From: Clostridiales bacterium
Lineage (GTDB): Bacteria > Bacillota > Clostridia > Lachnospirales > Lachnospiraceae
DNA length: 64,000 nt
Reading direction: 5' to 3'
Assembly (NCBI GenBank): GCA_018376135.1
Contig: JAHABX010000014.1
Location: forward strand, 1 to 64,000
In this document: positions 43,536 to 51,761 of the stretch, piece after piece
How positions within the stretch are numbered: position 1 is the stretch's first letter
Layout: the number at the start of each line of letters is the position of its first letter
Position numbers and translations under genes: made by a program
Notes under the pieces: model-generated
The model's input: the letters and a program-made list of their open reading frames with translations, nothing else
The model's database searches: none
What the model was told of the DNA's origin: nothing

Positions 43536-43541
43536 ATTATA
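43536..43541 (-). promoter_or_regulatory. -10 box upstream of the MMPL gene
   Basis: TATAAT on the minus strand, with only a weak -35 (TATATT-like) upstream. A start near 43529 would place the ribosome site and TTG start of the MMPL gene in the leader. Confidence 0.4.
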
Positions 43542-43650
43542 CGTTCTCCGTATCATAATATAAGTTCAGAAAATGCACAAGAAGGCAGAAAGGTAATGTG
43601 ACAGATCCCCCGGTTCTGTTTCTGAAATTTTTATAAAGAAATCCGTTTTC

Positions 43651-44184
43651 TCAGTACAGCTCTCTAAGCGCCATTTCCATAAGCTCCTCCGGTCTCTCCG
43701 GCATCCCTTTTTCCACCCAGAGACCGGTCAGAAAACAGAATTTCCCTGCTTCTCCGTAGATCCAGTAATCCAGCTTCTCCTCCTCCGCCTCCAGATGAAA
43801 AACCTCCTTCGCCAGATAGGTAAAATACTGCGCAAAGCAGCTGATCAGAATGTCGTAACATCCGGCATGAAATACACCCTCCACCAACCGATGATTTTCC
43901 TTTACCATATCGAAGCCTTCTCTTATGAAGGCGGCTTTATCCATCTTATCCAGACTTTGTATCCGCTCCAGAAATTTTCGGAACACCTCATTACAATTCT
44001 GGATCAGGATATCATCCTTGGACTTAAACATGCGGTAATAGGACATGCGGGACACCCCTGCCTTCTTCGCAATATCCGTAATGGTGATCTCATCATAGGG
44101 CATCTGCTCCATAAGCATCAAAAGCGCAGTAAAGATGCATTCCTTTGTCATGGTATTTCTCTGGATCTTTTTTTCTTCCGTCAT
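43651..44184 (-). CDS. TetR-family transcriptional regulator
   Basis: A 177-residue regulator. The N-terminal helix-turn-helix contains ITDIAKKAGVSRMSYYRMF (about 33-51), followed by a helical ligand domain with LIQNCNEVFRKFLERIQSL. It is smaller than many TetR proteins but complete. The start at MTEEKK is chosen since the earlier in-frame ATGs overlap the promoter -10 or -35; GGAGG lies upstream. It probably controls the MMPL-GLUG operon and perhaps the divergent DUF3786 gene. Confidence 0.87.
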   Translation of the reverse strand: MTEEKKIQRNTMTKECIFTALLMLMEQMPYDEITITDIAKKAGVSRMSYYRMFKSKDDILIQNCNEVFRKFLERIQSLDKMDKAAFIREGFDMVKENHRLVEGVFHAGCYDILISCFAQYFTYLAKEVFHLEAEEEKLDYWIYGEAGKFCFLTGLWVEKGMPERPEELMEMALRELY

Positions 44185-44218
44185 ATCCCTTTGTTCCTCC
44201 CGGGCTTCTTTTGCGCAC

Positions 44219-44247
44219 ATTATATGCTTTTTCCTTCCTTTTTTCAA
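44219..44247 (-). promoter_or_regulatory. Promoter of the TetR gene
   Basis: TTGAAA (44242-44247) and TATAAT (44219-44224) with a 17-bp spacer, minus strand. Only two bases separate its -35 from that of the divergent plus-strand promoter. Confidence 0.7.
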
Positions 44248-44249
44248 CC

Positions 44250-44279
44250 TTGCATCCCCCTGTACAGTGATGGTATGAT
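44250..44279 (+). promoter_or_regulatory. Divergent promoter of the DUF3786 gene
   Basis: TTGCAT (44250-44255) and TATGAT (44274-44279) with an 18-bp spacer. The spacer contains the palindrome CTGTACAG (44260-44267), a possible TetR half-site pair. Confidence 0.55.
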
Positions 44280-44307
44280 GAAAAAAACAAATTTCAAGGA
44301 GGCAGCC

Positions 44308-44955
44308 ATGCAGTCAACTCAAACAACCGATAACTATGCTCTGGTCTGTGCCCAGTGGCAGGAACGTTTCCTTTCTCTTGATCTCCAAAAGCTTCTGCAA
44401 AAGCTTCCGGGACTTCAGGACCAGGGGGAAATGCTTACCATAGACCTTTTCCATCGAACATACGGCATCCGTAAAGCCACGGGAGAGATCCTGTCTTTGG
44501 ACAGTCAGACTCCCATTTCTCTTTTTACCAAACTGAATATCTATACACTGATCTGGTACTGCAGGGAACAGCCCTCCTTCGCGGATGACTGGGTTCCGTT
44601 CCGGGATCTGAAGAATGCGTCCCCCTATGGCCCTGCCTATCAGAGAACCGTCATAAACACCTTTACACGCACCTTCTCCGGACATACGGAAGCACTGATC
44701 TTTGCCTGCGAGAAACTGGGCGGTCAAAGACTTGACCATGGGGATGTGGGTTATCAGCTTCCCACCTTCCTATGTATTCCCATGCGCATCTTCTTCTGGG
44801 ACGGTGACGAAGAATTCCCGGCACAGGCTAATTTTCTCTTTGACCGGAACTGCGTGGACTATATCCACGTGGAAAGCATCGTGACCATTGCCTCAGAATG
44901 TGTTACACGCCTGGCAGAGGAAGCCGGACTTAAATGCTCATGTGCGGTAACGTAA
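44308..44955 (+). CDS. DUF3786-family protein
   Basis: A 215-residue cytosolic protein of unknown function. The pattern LTIDLFHRTYGI, followed by LFTKLNIYTLIWYCR, VPFRDLKNASPYGPAY and CIPMRIFFWDGDEEFPAQA, with a final YIHVESIVTIASE, matches the DUF3786 family of anaerobes as I know it. AAGGAGG lies five bases before the ATG. The gene is divergent from the TetR regulator. Some relatives sit near corrinoid or redox genes, but nothing here decides a role. Confidence 0.75.
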   Translation: MQSTQTTDNYALVCAQWQERFLSLDLQKLLQKLPGLQDQGEMLTIDLFHRTYGIRKATGEILSLDSQTPISLFTKLNIYTLIWYCREQPSFADDWVPFRDLKNASPYGPAYQRTVINTFTRTFSGHTEALIFACEKLGGQRLDHGDVGYQLPTFLCIPMRIFFWDGDEEFPAQANFLFDRNCVDYIHVESIVTIASECVTRLAEEAGLKCSCAVT

Positions 44956-45025
44956 TCACAGCGGGGAAAATTTTTGTGTCCATTTCAGCATGCGCAAATT
45001 ATCAACGCACTGAAAATGAAACGCC

Positions 45026-45943
45026 TTATTGGAAGTTTTCTTCTGTTCCTAAAAAAGCCGAACGTCGAAAAGCAGGCGCATAACTCTTTGTAAAAGAGAT
45101 AAACTTTTCCACGCTGCTGTTGACATACTTCCCCTTCAACCATACAATTCCGATTTCCTGTTCGATGTCAGGGTAGATTGGAATGCCGATGAATTCCGGA
45201 ATATTTTTCAGAATCGTCGAGTAAAGACAGGCGCCGCCTAAATTATGTCTGATGAAGTTTTGAATCGTGTAGAGCTGACTGGCATGCATGATAATATTCG
45301 GTTTTATCCCTTTGCTTTCAAAGAGCGATTGAAACGTACGGTTCTGTACGGAATCAGTATTGTACATCATCATCGGTTCATCTTTCAGCATTTCTATTGT
45401 AACAAATTCCCTGTCTGCAAGATGATGTGCAGGGGACACACAAAAAACAAATTTATCTGACAGAATCCGATAAGAATTCAACTTATCAATTTCATAAAAA
45501 TTCATATTTACAAGGGCCAGATCTAAAAGATCTTCCTGCACCAGATTTGCAGCGCGAATGGAACCGTATTCATACAGCGACACCGGAATATCAGGGTAAC
45601 ACTGCTTAAAGTTTATCAGCATATCAGGAAAGAAGATTGTGCTAAGCAGCGGCGGAATTCCGATGCGAATAGGGGAAATCTGCTTTCCGATATCAGTAAA
45701 TTCGGAAGTTGCCTGCTTGATTTCTTCCAGCAATTTTAACGCTTTTTGATAGAACTGTTCTCCTTCTTTTGTGAGAGTCAGATGATTTTTTGTGTTGGAA
45801 AAAAGACTTACAGAAAACTCTTTTTCCAGTTCTTTGATTGCTTTTGAAATGGCAGGCGGAGTAACAAAAAGCTGCTGTGACGCCTGTGTGATGCTGTGAT
45901 ACTGACTGACTGCACAGAAATATTCTAACTGAGAAATCTTCAT
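45026..45943 (-). CDS. LysR-family transcriptional regulator
   Basis: A 305-residue regulator. The winged helix-turn-helix is at residues 2-60 (FCAVSQYHSITQASQQLFVT and PAISKAIKELEKEF), followed by a two-lobed effector domain. It is divergent from the transporter-ttdAB operon, the usual layout for a LysR activator of a catabolic operon. The inducer is probably tartrate or a related hydroxy-dicarboxylate. The gene is visibly lower in GC than its left neighbours. Confidence 0.9.
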   Translation of the reverse strand: MKISQLEYFCAVSQYHSITQASQQLFVTPPAISKAIKELEKEFSVSLFSNTKNHLTLTKEGEQFYQKALKLLEEIKQATSEFTDIGKQISPIRIGIPPLLSTIFFPDMLINFKQCYPDIPVSLYEYGSIRAANLVQEDLLDLALVNMNFYEIDKLNSYRILSDKFVFCVSPAHHLADREFVTIEMLKDEPMMMYNTDSVQNRTFQSLFESKGIKPNIIMHASQLYTIQNFIRHNLGGACLYSTILKNIPEFIGIPIYPDIEQEIGIVWLKGKYVNSSVEKFISFTKSYAPAFRRSAFLGTEENFQ

Positions 45944-46086
45944 TTTCCTGAGCCTTTCTTAAAAAAATGAGCAATATTACTAAATTTAACTGTTTTTACA
46001 TGACGATTATAGCATAGCTTTTATATAAAATGTATAAAAATTTGAATGCATTAACTTTTTTTTAGGATAACTTTACTTTTCGTGAA

Positions 46087-46115
46087 TGTACAATTATACA
46101 AACAATTTATATAAT
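46087..46115 (+). promoter_or_regulatory. Candidate promoter of the tartrate operon
   Basis: TGTACA (46087-46092) and TATAAT (46110-46115) with a 17-bp spacer. The poor -35 fits an activator-dependent promoter. The whole divergent region 45944-46212 is AT-rich and holds no gene. Confidence 0.45.
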
Positions 46116-46212
46116 AAAGCCAGAAACGAATGAAGCGGCCGTAATTATTCTTTTTGAAAAGTTTTATTAAGTATTTACAAAGGAAAATCAGAAAAAGGAA
46201 TGGAGGAATAAA

Positions 46213-47478
46213 ATGAGCCCGTCAGTATGTACTTTACTTTTTCTCCTTTTTGCAATCATCATGTTCGTCACAGAGAAGATTCCTTTGGGCGTAACTTCTA
46301 TGATCGTCTGTATCGGACTGGTTGTAACAGGAATTTTAGATGTGGGCACTGCATTTTCAGGCTTTACTGACAACAACGTAATCTTATTTGTCGCCATGTT
46401 CATTGTAGGCGGCGCACTTTTTGAAACCGGTATGGCAAATAAAATCGGAGGGATTGTTACCCGTTTTGCCAAGACCGAGCGTATGCTGATTATCGCAATT
46501 ATGGTAATCGTCGGTCTTATGAGCGGTGTGCTTTCCAACACCGGTACGGCAGCTGTACTGATTCCGGTTGTGATCGGAATTGCAGCAAAATCCGGTTACA
46601 GAAGATCCAGATTGCTCATGCCTCTTGTATTTGCGGCGGCAATGGGCGGAAATCTTTCCCTTATCGGTGCTCCGGGAAATATGATCGCCCAGAGCGCACT
46701 GGAAAAAATCGACTTGAAGTTCGGATTCTTTGAATATGCTATCGTAGGACTTCCGATTTTGATTGCAGGAATTGTTTTCTACGCAACTGCAGGATACAAA
46801 TTGCTTCCGAATCATGAGGATACCGATGACGGAGCATTTAACATGGAAAAAGATTTCAGCAATGTTCCAAAATGGAAACAGTGGCTGTCACTGATCATCC
46901 TGGTCCTTACCTTATTAGCGATGATTTTTGAAGATCAGATTGGAATTCCGCTGTGTATATCAGGTTCAATCGGGGCTCTGCTGCTGATTTTAACAGGTGT
47001 GATTTCAGAGAAAGATGCATTAAAATCCATTGACCTGAAAACAATTTTTCTCTTCGGCGGAACCCTTTCCCTTGCGTCCGCGCTGCAGGAAACCGACGCA
47101 GGAACATTAATCGCTAATAAGGTAATCGGAGCACTGGGAGAGAATCCTTCCCCGTATATTCTTACCCTGGTCGTATTCCTCCTGTGCTGTGTATTGACAA
47201 ACTTTATGTCCAATACGGCGACAACTGCCTTGATGGTGCCTATTTGTCTGTCCATCGCACAGGGAATGGGAGCAGATCCGAGAGCAGTGCTCATGGCCTG
47301 TGTAATCGGCGGCTCATGTGCATATGCAACGCCTATCGGAATGCCGGCAAATACAATGGTTATAGGCGCCGGAGGATATACGTTCATGGATTACGTGAAA
47401 GCAGGATTCCCGCTGATTATCATTGCAACGATTGTCAGTATGATCGTTCTGCCCATTGCATTTCCGTTCTTCCCGTAA
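46213..47478 (+). CDS. SLC13/DASS-type dicarboxylate transporter
   Basis: A 421-residue membrane protein with about 11-12 segments. It resembles CitT/SLC13-type and ArsB-related carriers: VTEKIPLGVTSMIVCIGLV near the N-terminus, GVLSNTGTAAVLIPVV and NFMSNTATTALMVPICL in the two helical-hairpin repeats, the SNT motifs being the substrate and sodium sites. With ttdAB downstream it is most likely a tartrate (or tartrate/succinate) carrier, like TtdT of E. coli. GGAGG precedes the ATG. Confidence 0.85.
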   Translation: MSPSVCTLLFLLFAIIMFVTEKIPLGVTSMIVCIGLVVTGILDVGTAFSGFTDNNVILFVAMFIVGGALFETGMANKIGGIVTRFAKTERMLIIAIMVIVGLMSGVLSNTGTAAVLIPVVIGIAAKSGYRRSRLLMPLVFAAAMGGNLSLIGAPGNMIAQSALEKIDLKFGFFEYAIVGLPILIAGIVFYATAGYKLLPNHEDTDDGAFNMEKDFSNVPKWKQWLSLIILVLTLLAMIFEDQIGIPLCISGSIGALLLILTGVISEKDALKSIDLKTIFLFGGTLSLASALQETDAGTLIANKVIGALGENPSPYILTLVVFLLCCVLTNFMSNTATTALMVPICLSIAQGMGADPRAVLMACVIGGSCAYATPIGMPANTMVIGAGGYTFMDYVKAGFPLIIIATIVSMIVLPIAFPFFP

Positions 47479-47567
47479 TAAGGGCATAATAAGACCGAAA
47501 TAAGGGCGGATGCAGAAGAAAAAATAACCGGAAGATTTAAAGTTGACAGAGCAGGAAGGAGATTAAA

Positions 47568-48464
47568 ATGGATAAGAAACAACAAGAACAGTTTACCTCA
47601 TATATGGCAAACTTCGTATCACACATCGCGAAAGTATTGCCGGATGATATTATTGAAAAATTGGATGAACTTGCAGATAAGGAGGACAGCCCGCTTTCCA
47701 AAGTCATTTATCAAACAATGAAAAGAAATCAGAAGCTGGCGAAGGAACTGAACAGACCAAGCTGTCAGGATACGGGCGTATTGCAGTTCTGGGTAAAATG
47801 CGGAACAAACTTTCCGCTGATCGGGGAATTAGAGCCTTTGTTAAAAAAGGCAGTAGAAAAAGCTACTTTTGAAGCGCCTCTTCGTCATAACAGCGTGGAA
47901 ACCTTTGATGAATACAACACCGGAAAAAATGTAGGAAAAGGAACTCCCACTGTTTTCTGGGATATTGTTCCTGACAGTGACAAGTGTGAAATCTATTCTT
48001 ATATGGCAGGCGGCGGATGTACCCTTCCCGGAAAAGCGATGGTATTAATGCCCGGCGCCGGATATGAGGGAGTAACAAAATTTGTAATGGATGTTATGAC
48101 ATCCTACGGATTGAATGCATGTCCTCCGCTGCTGGTGGGCGTGGGTGTGGCAACCTCTATTGAAACGGCAGCGCTGCTTTCTAAAAAAGCATTGATGAGA
48201 CCGCTGGGTTCTCATAGCGAGAATGAAAGAGCGGCGTACATGGAAAAACTACTGGAAGACGGCATCAATGCAATCGGCTTAGGTCCACAGGGAATGGGCG
48301 GAAAGTATTCCGTTATGGGCGTACATATTGAAAATACGGCAAGACATCCTTCCACAATCGGCGTGGCGGTAAATGTAGGCTGCTGGTCACACAGAAGGGG
48401 ACATATTGTTTTTGATAAGGATCTGAATTACACAATCACAACACATTCGGGGGTGACGTTATAA
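47568..48464 (+). CDS. ttdA: L(+)-tartrate dehydratase alpha subunit
   Basis: A 298-residue class I hydro-lyase alpha subunit holding a [4Fe-4S] cluster. Landmarks are LNRPSCQDTGVLQFWVK, APLRHNSVETFDEYNTGKN, YMAGGGCTLPGKAMVLMP and GCWSHRRG. The line-by-line resemblance to E. coli TtdA is close. With TtdB it dehydrates L-tartrate to oxaloacetate. Fumarase class I subunits are related, but the operon with a LysR regulator and carrier favours tartrate. AGGAAGGAG precedes the ATG. Confidence 0.88.
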   Translation: MDKKQQEQFTSYMANFVSHIAKVLPDDIIEKLDELADKEDSPLSKVIYQTMKRNQKLAKELNRPSCQDTGVLQFWVKCGTNFPLIGELEPLLKKAVEKATFEAPLRHNSVETFDEYNTGKNVGKGTPTVFWDIVPDSDKCEIYSYMAGGGCTLPGKAMVLMPGAGYEGVTKFVMDVMTSYGLNACPPLLVGVGVATSIETAALLSKKALMRPLGSHSENERAAYMEKLLEDGINAIGLGPQGMGGKYSVMGVHIENTARHPSTIGVAVNVGCWSHRRGHIVFDKDLNYTITTHSGVTL

Positions 48465-49090
48465 TGGTAGAAATGAAAGATGGAAAGAAAATTTTGACAA
48501 CACCGATTTCAGCAGAAGATTTAGCGGATATTCATATTGGAGATATCATTTATCTGAACGGAAGCATGACCACTTGCAGAGATGTTGCACATCGCCGTCT
48601 GGTAGAGGCGGGGCGGGAATTGCCGGTAGACATCAGAGACGCTGCCATATTCCATGCAGGACCAATTATCCGGCCGTTGAACAATGATAAATATGAAATG
48701 GTTTCTGTTGGCCCGACAACCAGCATGAGAATGGAGAAGTTTGAAAAAGAATTTGTGGAAAAGACCGGGGTTAAGGTAATCATCGGCAAAGGTGGAATGG
48801 GACCCAACACAGAATATGCCTGTAAAAATTATAGGGCAATCCATTGCGTATTCCCCGCCGGAAATGCCGTTGTCGCAGCAACAGAAGTAGAAGAAATCGT
48901 AGATGCACAGTGGAAAGATCTGGGGATGCCGGAAACCTTATGGCACTGCAGGGTAAAGGAGTTCGGACCTTTAATCGTATCCATTGACACCGAAGGCAGA
49001 AATCTTTTCGAGGAAAACAAAGTAATTTTCAATGAAAGAAAAGAGAAAGCAATAGATGAGATTTGCAAACATGTAGGTTTCATCAAATAA
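48464..49090 (+). CDS. ttdB: L(+)-tartrate dehydratase beta subunit
   Basis: A 208-residue beta subunit of the same class I hydro-lyase. Features are LTTPISAEDLADIHIGDIIY, the HAGPIIRP segment, VSVGPTTSMRME and IGKGGMGPNTEYACK. Its ATG overlaps the last base of the ttdA stop, giving tight translational coupling and equal dosage. Length is normal. Confidence 0.9.
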   Translation: MVEMKDGKKILTTPISAEDLADIHIGDIIYLNGSMTTCRDVAHRRLVEAGRELPVDIRDAAIFHAGPIIRPLNNDKYEMVSVGPTTSMRMEKFEKEFVEKTGVKVIIGKGGMGPNTEYACKNYRAIHCVFPAGNAVVAATEVEEIVDAQWKDLGMPETLWHCRVKEFGPLIVSIDTEGRNLFEENKVIFNERKEKAIDEICKHVGFIK

Positions 49091-49237
49091 TTACGAAAAA
49101 ACAAACCAAATTTTTGTCAAAGAATGAAGGGGCATTGCAAACCAGGTGAGTAATCACCTATAGAGCAGTGCTCCATTTTTGTACTCCAAAAAAGAAAACG
49201 GACTCAGAAGAGCCCGCAATCCATGGTATAACAAATT

Positions 49238-49430
49238 ATGTCGAGTAAATTAAAATACCATAGGAATTATACCGAATTTGGCGAACCTTACCAACTGGTT
49301 TTGCCATTAAATTTAGAAGGTTTGGTTCCTGATGATGATTCTGTTCGACGCCTACGCTTATTCTCAAAACATTTATTCTTCAAGAAAAATCGAAACGCCC
49401 TCTTGTTTGCGATGAAAACCGGCTAAGAAG
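49238..49430 (+). pseudogene. Remnant of an IS1182-type transposase
   Basis: The frame encodes LPLNLEGLVPDDDSVR, the N-terminal signature of IS1182-family transposases. It then passes into nonsense, while the next frame reads AYSQNIYSSRKIE, a motif from further along the same transposase, before a stop. An internal deletion and frame change have left about 190 bp. The flanking 49091-49237 holds no gene; it has two small hairpins (GGTGA/TCACC and GAGCA/TGCTC) that may be from the element end. Confidence 0.7.
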
Positions 49431-49458
49431 AATATAGTGGAATTATATAAAAAACCTC

Positions 49459-49487
49459 TTGCACTCCTTCCTGTAATATGCTATCAT
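49459..49487 (+). promoter_or_regulatory. Promoter of the P1B-type ATPase gene
   Basis: TTGCAC (49459-49464) and TATCAT (49482-49487) with a 17-bp spacer. The start point would be near 49494, inside the operator below. Confidence 0.65.
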
Positions 49488-49491
49488 TCTC

Positions 49492-49511
49492 ATATGAATA
49501 TATGTTCAAAT
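49492..49511. promoter_or_regulatory. ArsR/SmtB-type operator
   Basis: The core TGAA-TATATG-TTCA (49495-49508) has the six-base spacing of ArsR/SmtB family operators and is flanked by ATA and AAT. It overlaps the expected transcription start. No ArsR-family gene is adjacent, so the repressor acts from elsewhere. Confidence 0.6.
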
Positions 49512-49535
49512 GTTTAATGAGTTGTGGAGGATATT

Positions 49536-51677
49536 ATGGACAGAGAATTATCACTGAAACATCCGAATAGAAAAATATACCTGCTGGAGAATCTGGGCTG
49601 TGCCAACTGTGCAGCCAAGATGGAGAAGCGGATCAACGAACTGGAAGAGGTGCAAAGCGCGACGATCACCTTTGCAACCAGACAGCTGCGGGTCACTGCA
49701 GATCAGTATGAGGGGCTGCTGCCCAGACTTCAGTCCATCTGCTCTTCCATCGAATCAGAGGTCATTGTAAAGGAAAAGGTATCCACACGCAGGAAGTCTG
49801 CCGGACAAAATGAGAATCATACCCACGGACATTCTGAAGAGAAGAAGGATCTTTTCTGCATCAGCGCAGGTATTGTCCTTTTTGCAGGGATGCTTTTGAC
49901 AGAGCATATGGGAGGACCGGCAGCTGTCATTCTCCTGCTGGCTGTCGCCGCCTATGTGATCCTGGGCGGCGAGATCGTCCTGACCGCAGGGAAGAATCTC
50001 ATAAAAGGACAGATCTTTGACGAAAATTTCCTGATGAGTATCGCTACCCTGGGTGCCTTTGTCATCTCTGAATACCCGGAGGCAGTAGGTGTTATGCTCT
50101 TTTATCGGATCGGAGAATATTTTGAACACCGGGCAGTGGAACGAAGCAGAAGTCAGATCATGAATGCGGCGGATATGCGTCCGGAAACCGTTAATCTTCT
50201 GATCAACGATGAGGTCCATGTAACAGATGCAGAGGAAGCGCAGCCCGGAGATCTTCTCCTGATCCGTCCCGGTGACCGGATCCCGCTGGACGGTATCGTT
50301 GTGGAGGGTGAGAGCCGGATCGACACCTCTCCCCTTACCGGCGAGCCGGTTCCGGTCCATGTATCTGCAGGGACGGAGGTTCTGTCCGGCTGCGTCAACG
50401 CCTCAGGGCAGCTGAAGCTTCAAGTACAGAAACCGCTGGAGGAATCCATGGTCACCCGTATTCTGGACTCTGTGGAAAATGCAGCCGCAAGCAAACCGAA
50501 GGTGGACCGTTTCATCACCCGTTTTGCCCGCATCTACACCCCCATCGTGGTGCTTCTGGCAGCAGGCACCGCCCTTCTTCCTCCCCTCCTTGCCGGAGGT
50601 GACTGGAATTACTGGATCTATACAGCCCTTACCTTCCTGGTTATGAGCTGCCCCTGCGCACTGGTTTTAAGTGTTCCTCTTGCCTTTTTCTCCGGTATCG
50701 GCGCCGGTTCCCGCAAGGGTATCCTCTTTAAGGGCGGAGTCGCACTGGAAGCTCTGAGCAAGGTCCGTGCGGTTGTCATGGATAAGACAGGAACCATCAC
50801 TCAGGGAAATTTCGTCCTGCAGAAGGCAATCTCCACCGGAACGGTTACAGAAGAGGAGCTGCTCCGGATCACGGCAAGCTGTGAGCAGATATCCACTCAC
50901 CCGATTGCGAACAGTATTGTAGCTGCGGCACAGGAGCAGGGGCTGACCCTTCAGAAGCCTTCTATTTTAAAGGAGATCGCCGGAGAAGGCATCCTTGCGG
51001 TCATGGACGGTCAGGTGATCCTGTGCGGCAACCGAAAGCTGATGGAACACCATATGATCAACCTTTCTTCCTATAAAAACGATACCTTCGGCACTGAGGT
51101 ACTGGTTGCCATCGAGGGTGTTTATGCCGGATGCATGGTCATCTCTGATACGATCAAAGCCGATGCCGCACCAGCCATTGCTTCCCTGAAAAAAGGAAAC
51201 ATCATCACAGCCATGCTGACCGGAGACGCGCAGAACAGCGCCCAGGCAGTGGCAGATGAACTTGGAATCGATGAAGTACATGCCCGGCTGCTGCCCCAGG
51301 ATAAGCTGACGGAGCTTCAAAAGCTCCGCAGTAAATATGAATCTGTCATGTTTGTAGGCGACGGGATCAATGATGCTCCCGTACTGGCAGGCGCAGATGT
51401 GGGTGCCGCAATGGGAAGCGGCGCAGACGCTGCCATCGAGGCAGCGGATGTGGTCTTCATGACCTCCAATATGACAGCGATTCCGGAATCCATCCGGATC
51501 GCCAGAAACGCAGTCCGCATCTCCTGGCAGAATATCACCTTCGCACTGGCTGTGAAAATATTTGTCATGATCCTTGGTCTGTGCGGACTCGCCTCCATGT
51601 GGCTGGCTGTATTCGCAGACACCGGAGTTGCCATGCTCTGTGTGCTGAACTCTATCCGGATCCTTTATAAAAAATAA
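49536..51677 (+). CDS. Heavy-metal P1B-type ATPase (Zn/Cd/Co type)
   Basis: A 713-residue metal exporter. The N-terminal HMA domain has GCANCAAKME (about residues 21-30), a short His-rich linker (HTHGH) follows, then the membrane segments. The actuator motif is SPLTGEP, the ion-binding motif is SCPCALVL, the phosphorylation site is DKTGTITQG, and the nucleotide domain has STHPIA and GDGINDAPVLAGADVG. The CPC with this layout fits Zn2+/Cd2+ export. I use the ATG before DRELSLK, five bases after GGAGG; an upstream GTG overlaps that site. It is a single-gene unit under an SmtB-like operator. Confidence 0.92.
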   Translation: MDRELSLKHPNRKIYLLENLGCANCAAKMEKRINELEEVQSATITFATRQLRVTADQYEGLLPRLQSICSSIESEVIVKEKVSTRRKSAGQNENHTHGHSEEKKDLFCISAGIVLFAGMLLTEHMGGPAAVILLLAVAAYVILGGEIVLTAGKNLIKGQIFDENFLMSIATLGAFVISEYPEAVGVMLFYRIGEYFEHRAVERSRSQIMNAADMRPETVNLLINDEVHVTDAEEAQPGDLLLIRPGDRIPLDGIVVEGESRIDTSPLTGEPVPVHVSAGTEVLSGCVNASGQLKLQVQKPLEESMVTRILDSVENAAASKPKVDRFITRFARIYTPIVVLLAAGTALLPPLLAGGDWNYWIYTALTFLVMSCPCALVLSVPLAFFSGIGAGSRKGILFKGGVALEALSKVRAVVMDKTGTITQGNFVLQKAISTGTVTEEELLRITASCEQISTHPIANSIVAAAQEQGLTLQKPSILKEIAGEGILAVMDGQVILCGNRKLMEHHMINLSSYKNDTFGTEVLVAIEGVYAGCMVISDTIKADAAPAIASLKKGNIITAMLTGDAQNSAQAVADELGIDEVHARLLPQDKLTELQKLRSKYESVMFVGDGINDAPVLAGADVGAAMGSGADAAIEAADVVFMTSNMTAIPESIRIARNAVRISWQNITFALAVKIFVMILGLCGLASMWLAVFADTGVAMLCVLNSIRILYKK

Positions 51678-51693
51678 TCAGCATACAAAAACG

Positions 51694-51736
51694 CCCGTAT
51701 GGTCCTGAGGGAACAGCTTCCCCCGGCTCATACGGG
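51694..51736. terminator. Bidirectional terminator between the P-type ATPase gene and thiC
   Basis: CCCGTATG and CATACGGG pair around a 27-base loop with an inner stem. TATTTTAT follows on plus and GCGTTTTTG on minus, so it can serve both converging operons. Confidence 0.75.
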
Positions 51737-51761
51737 TATTTTATATGGTTAGAAACTTGTT

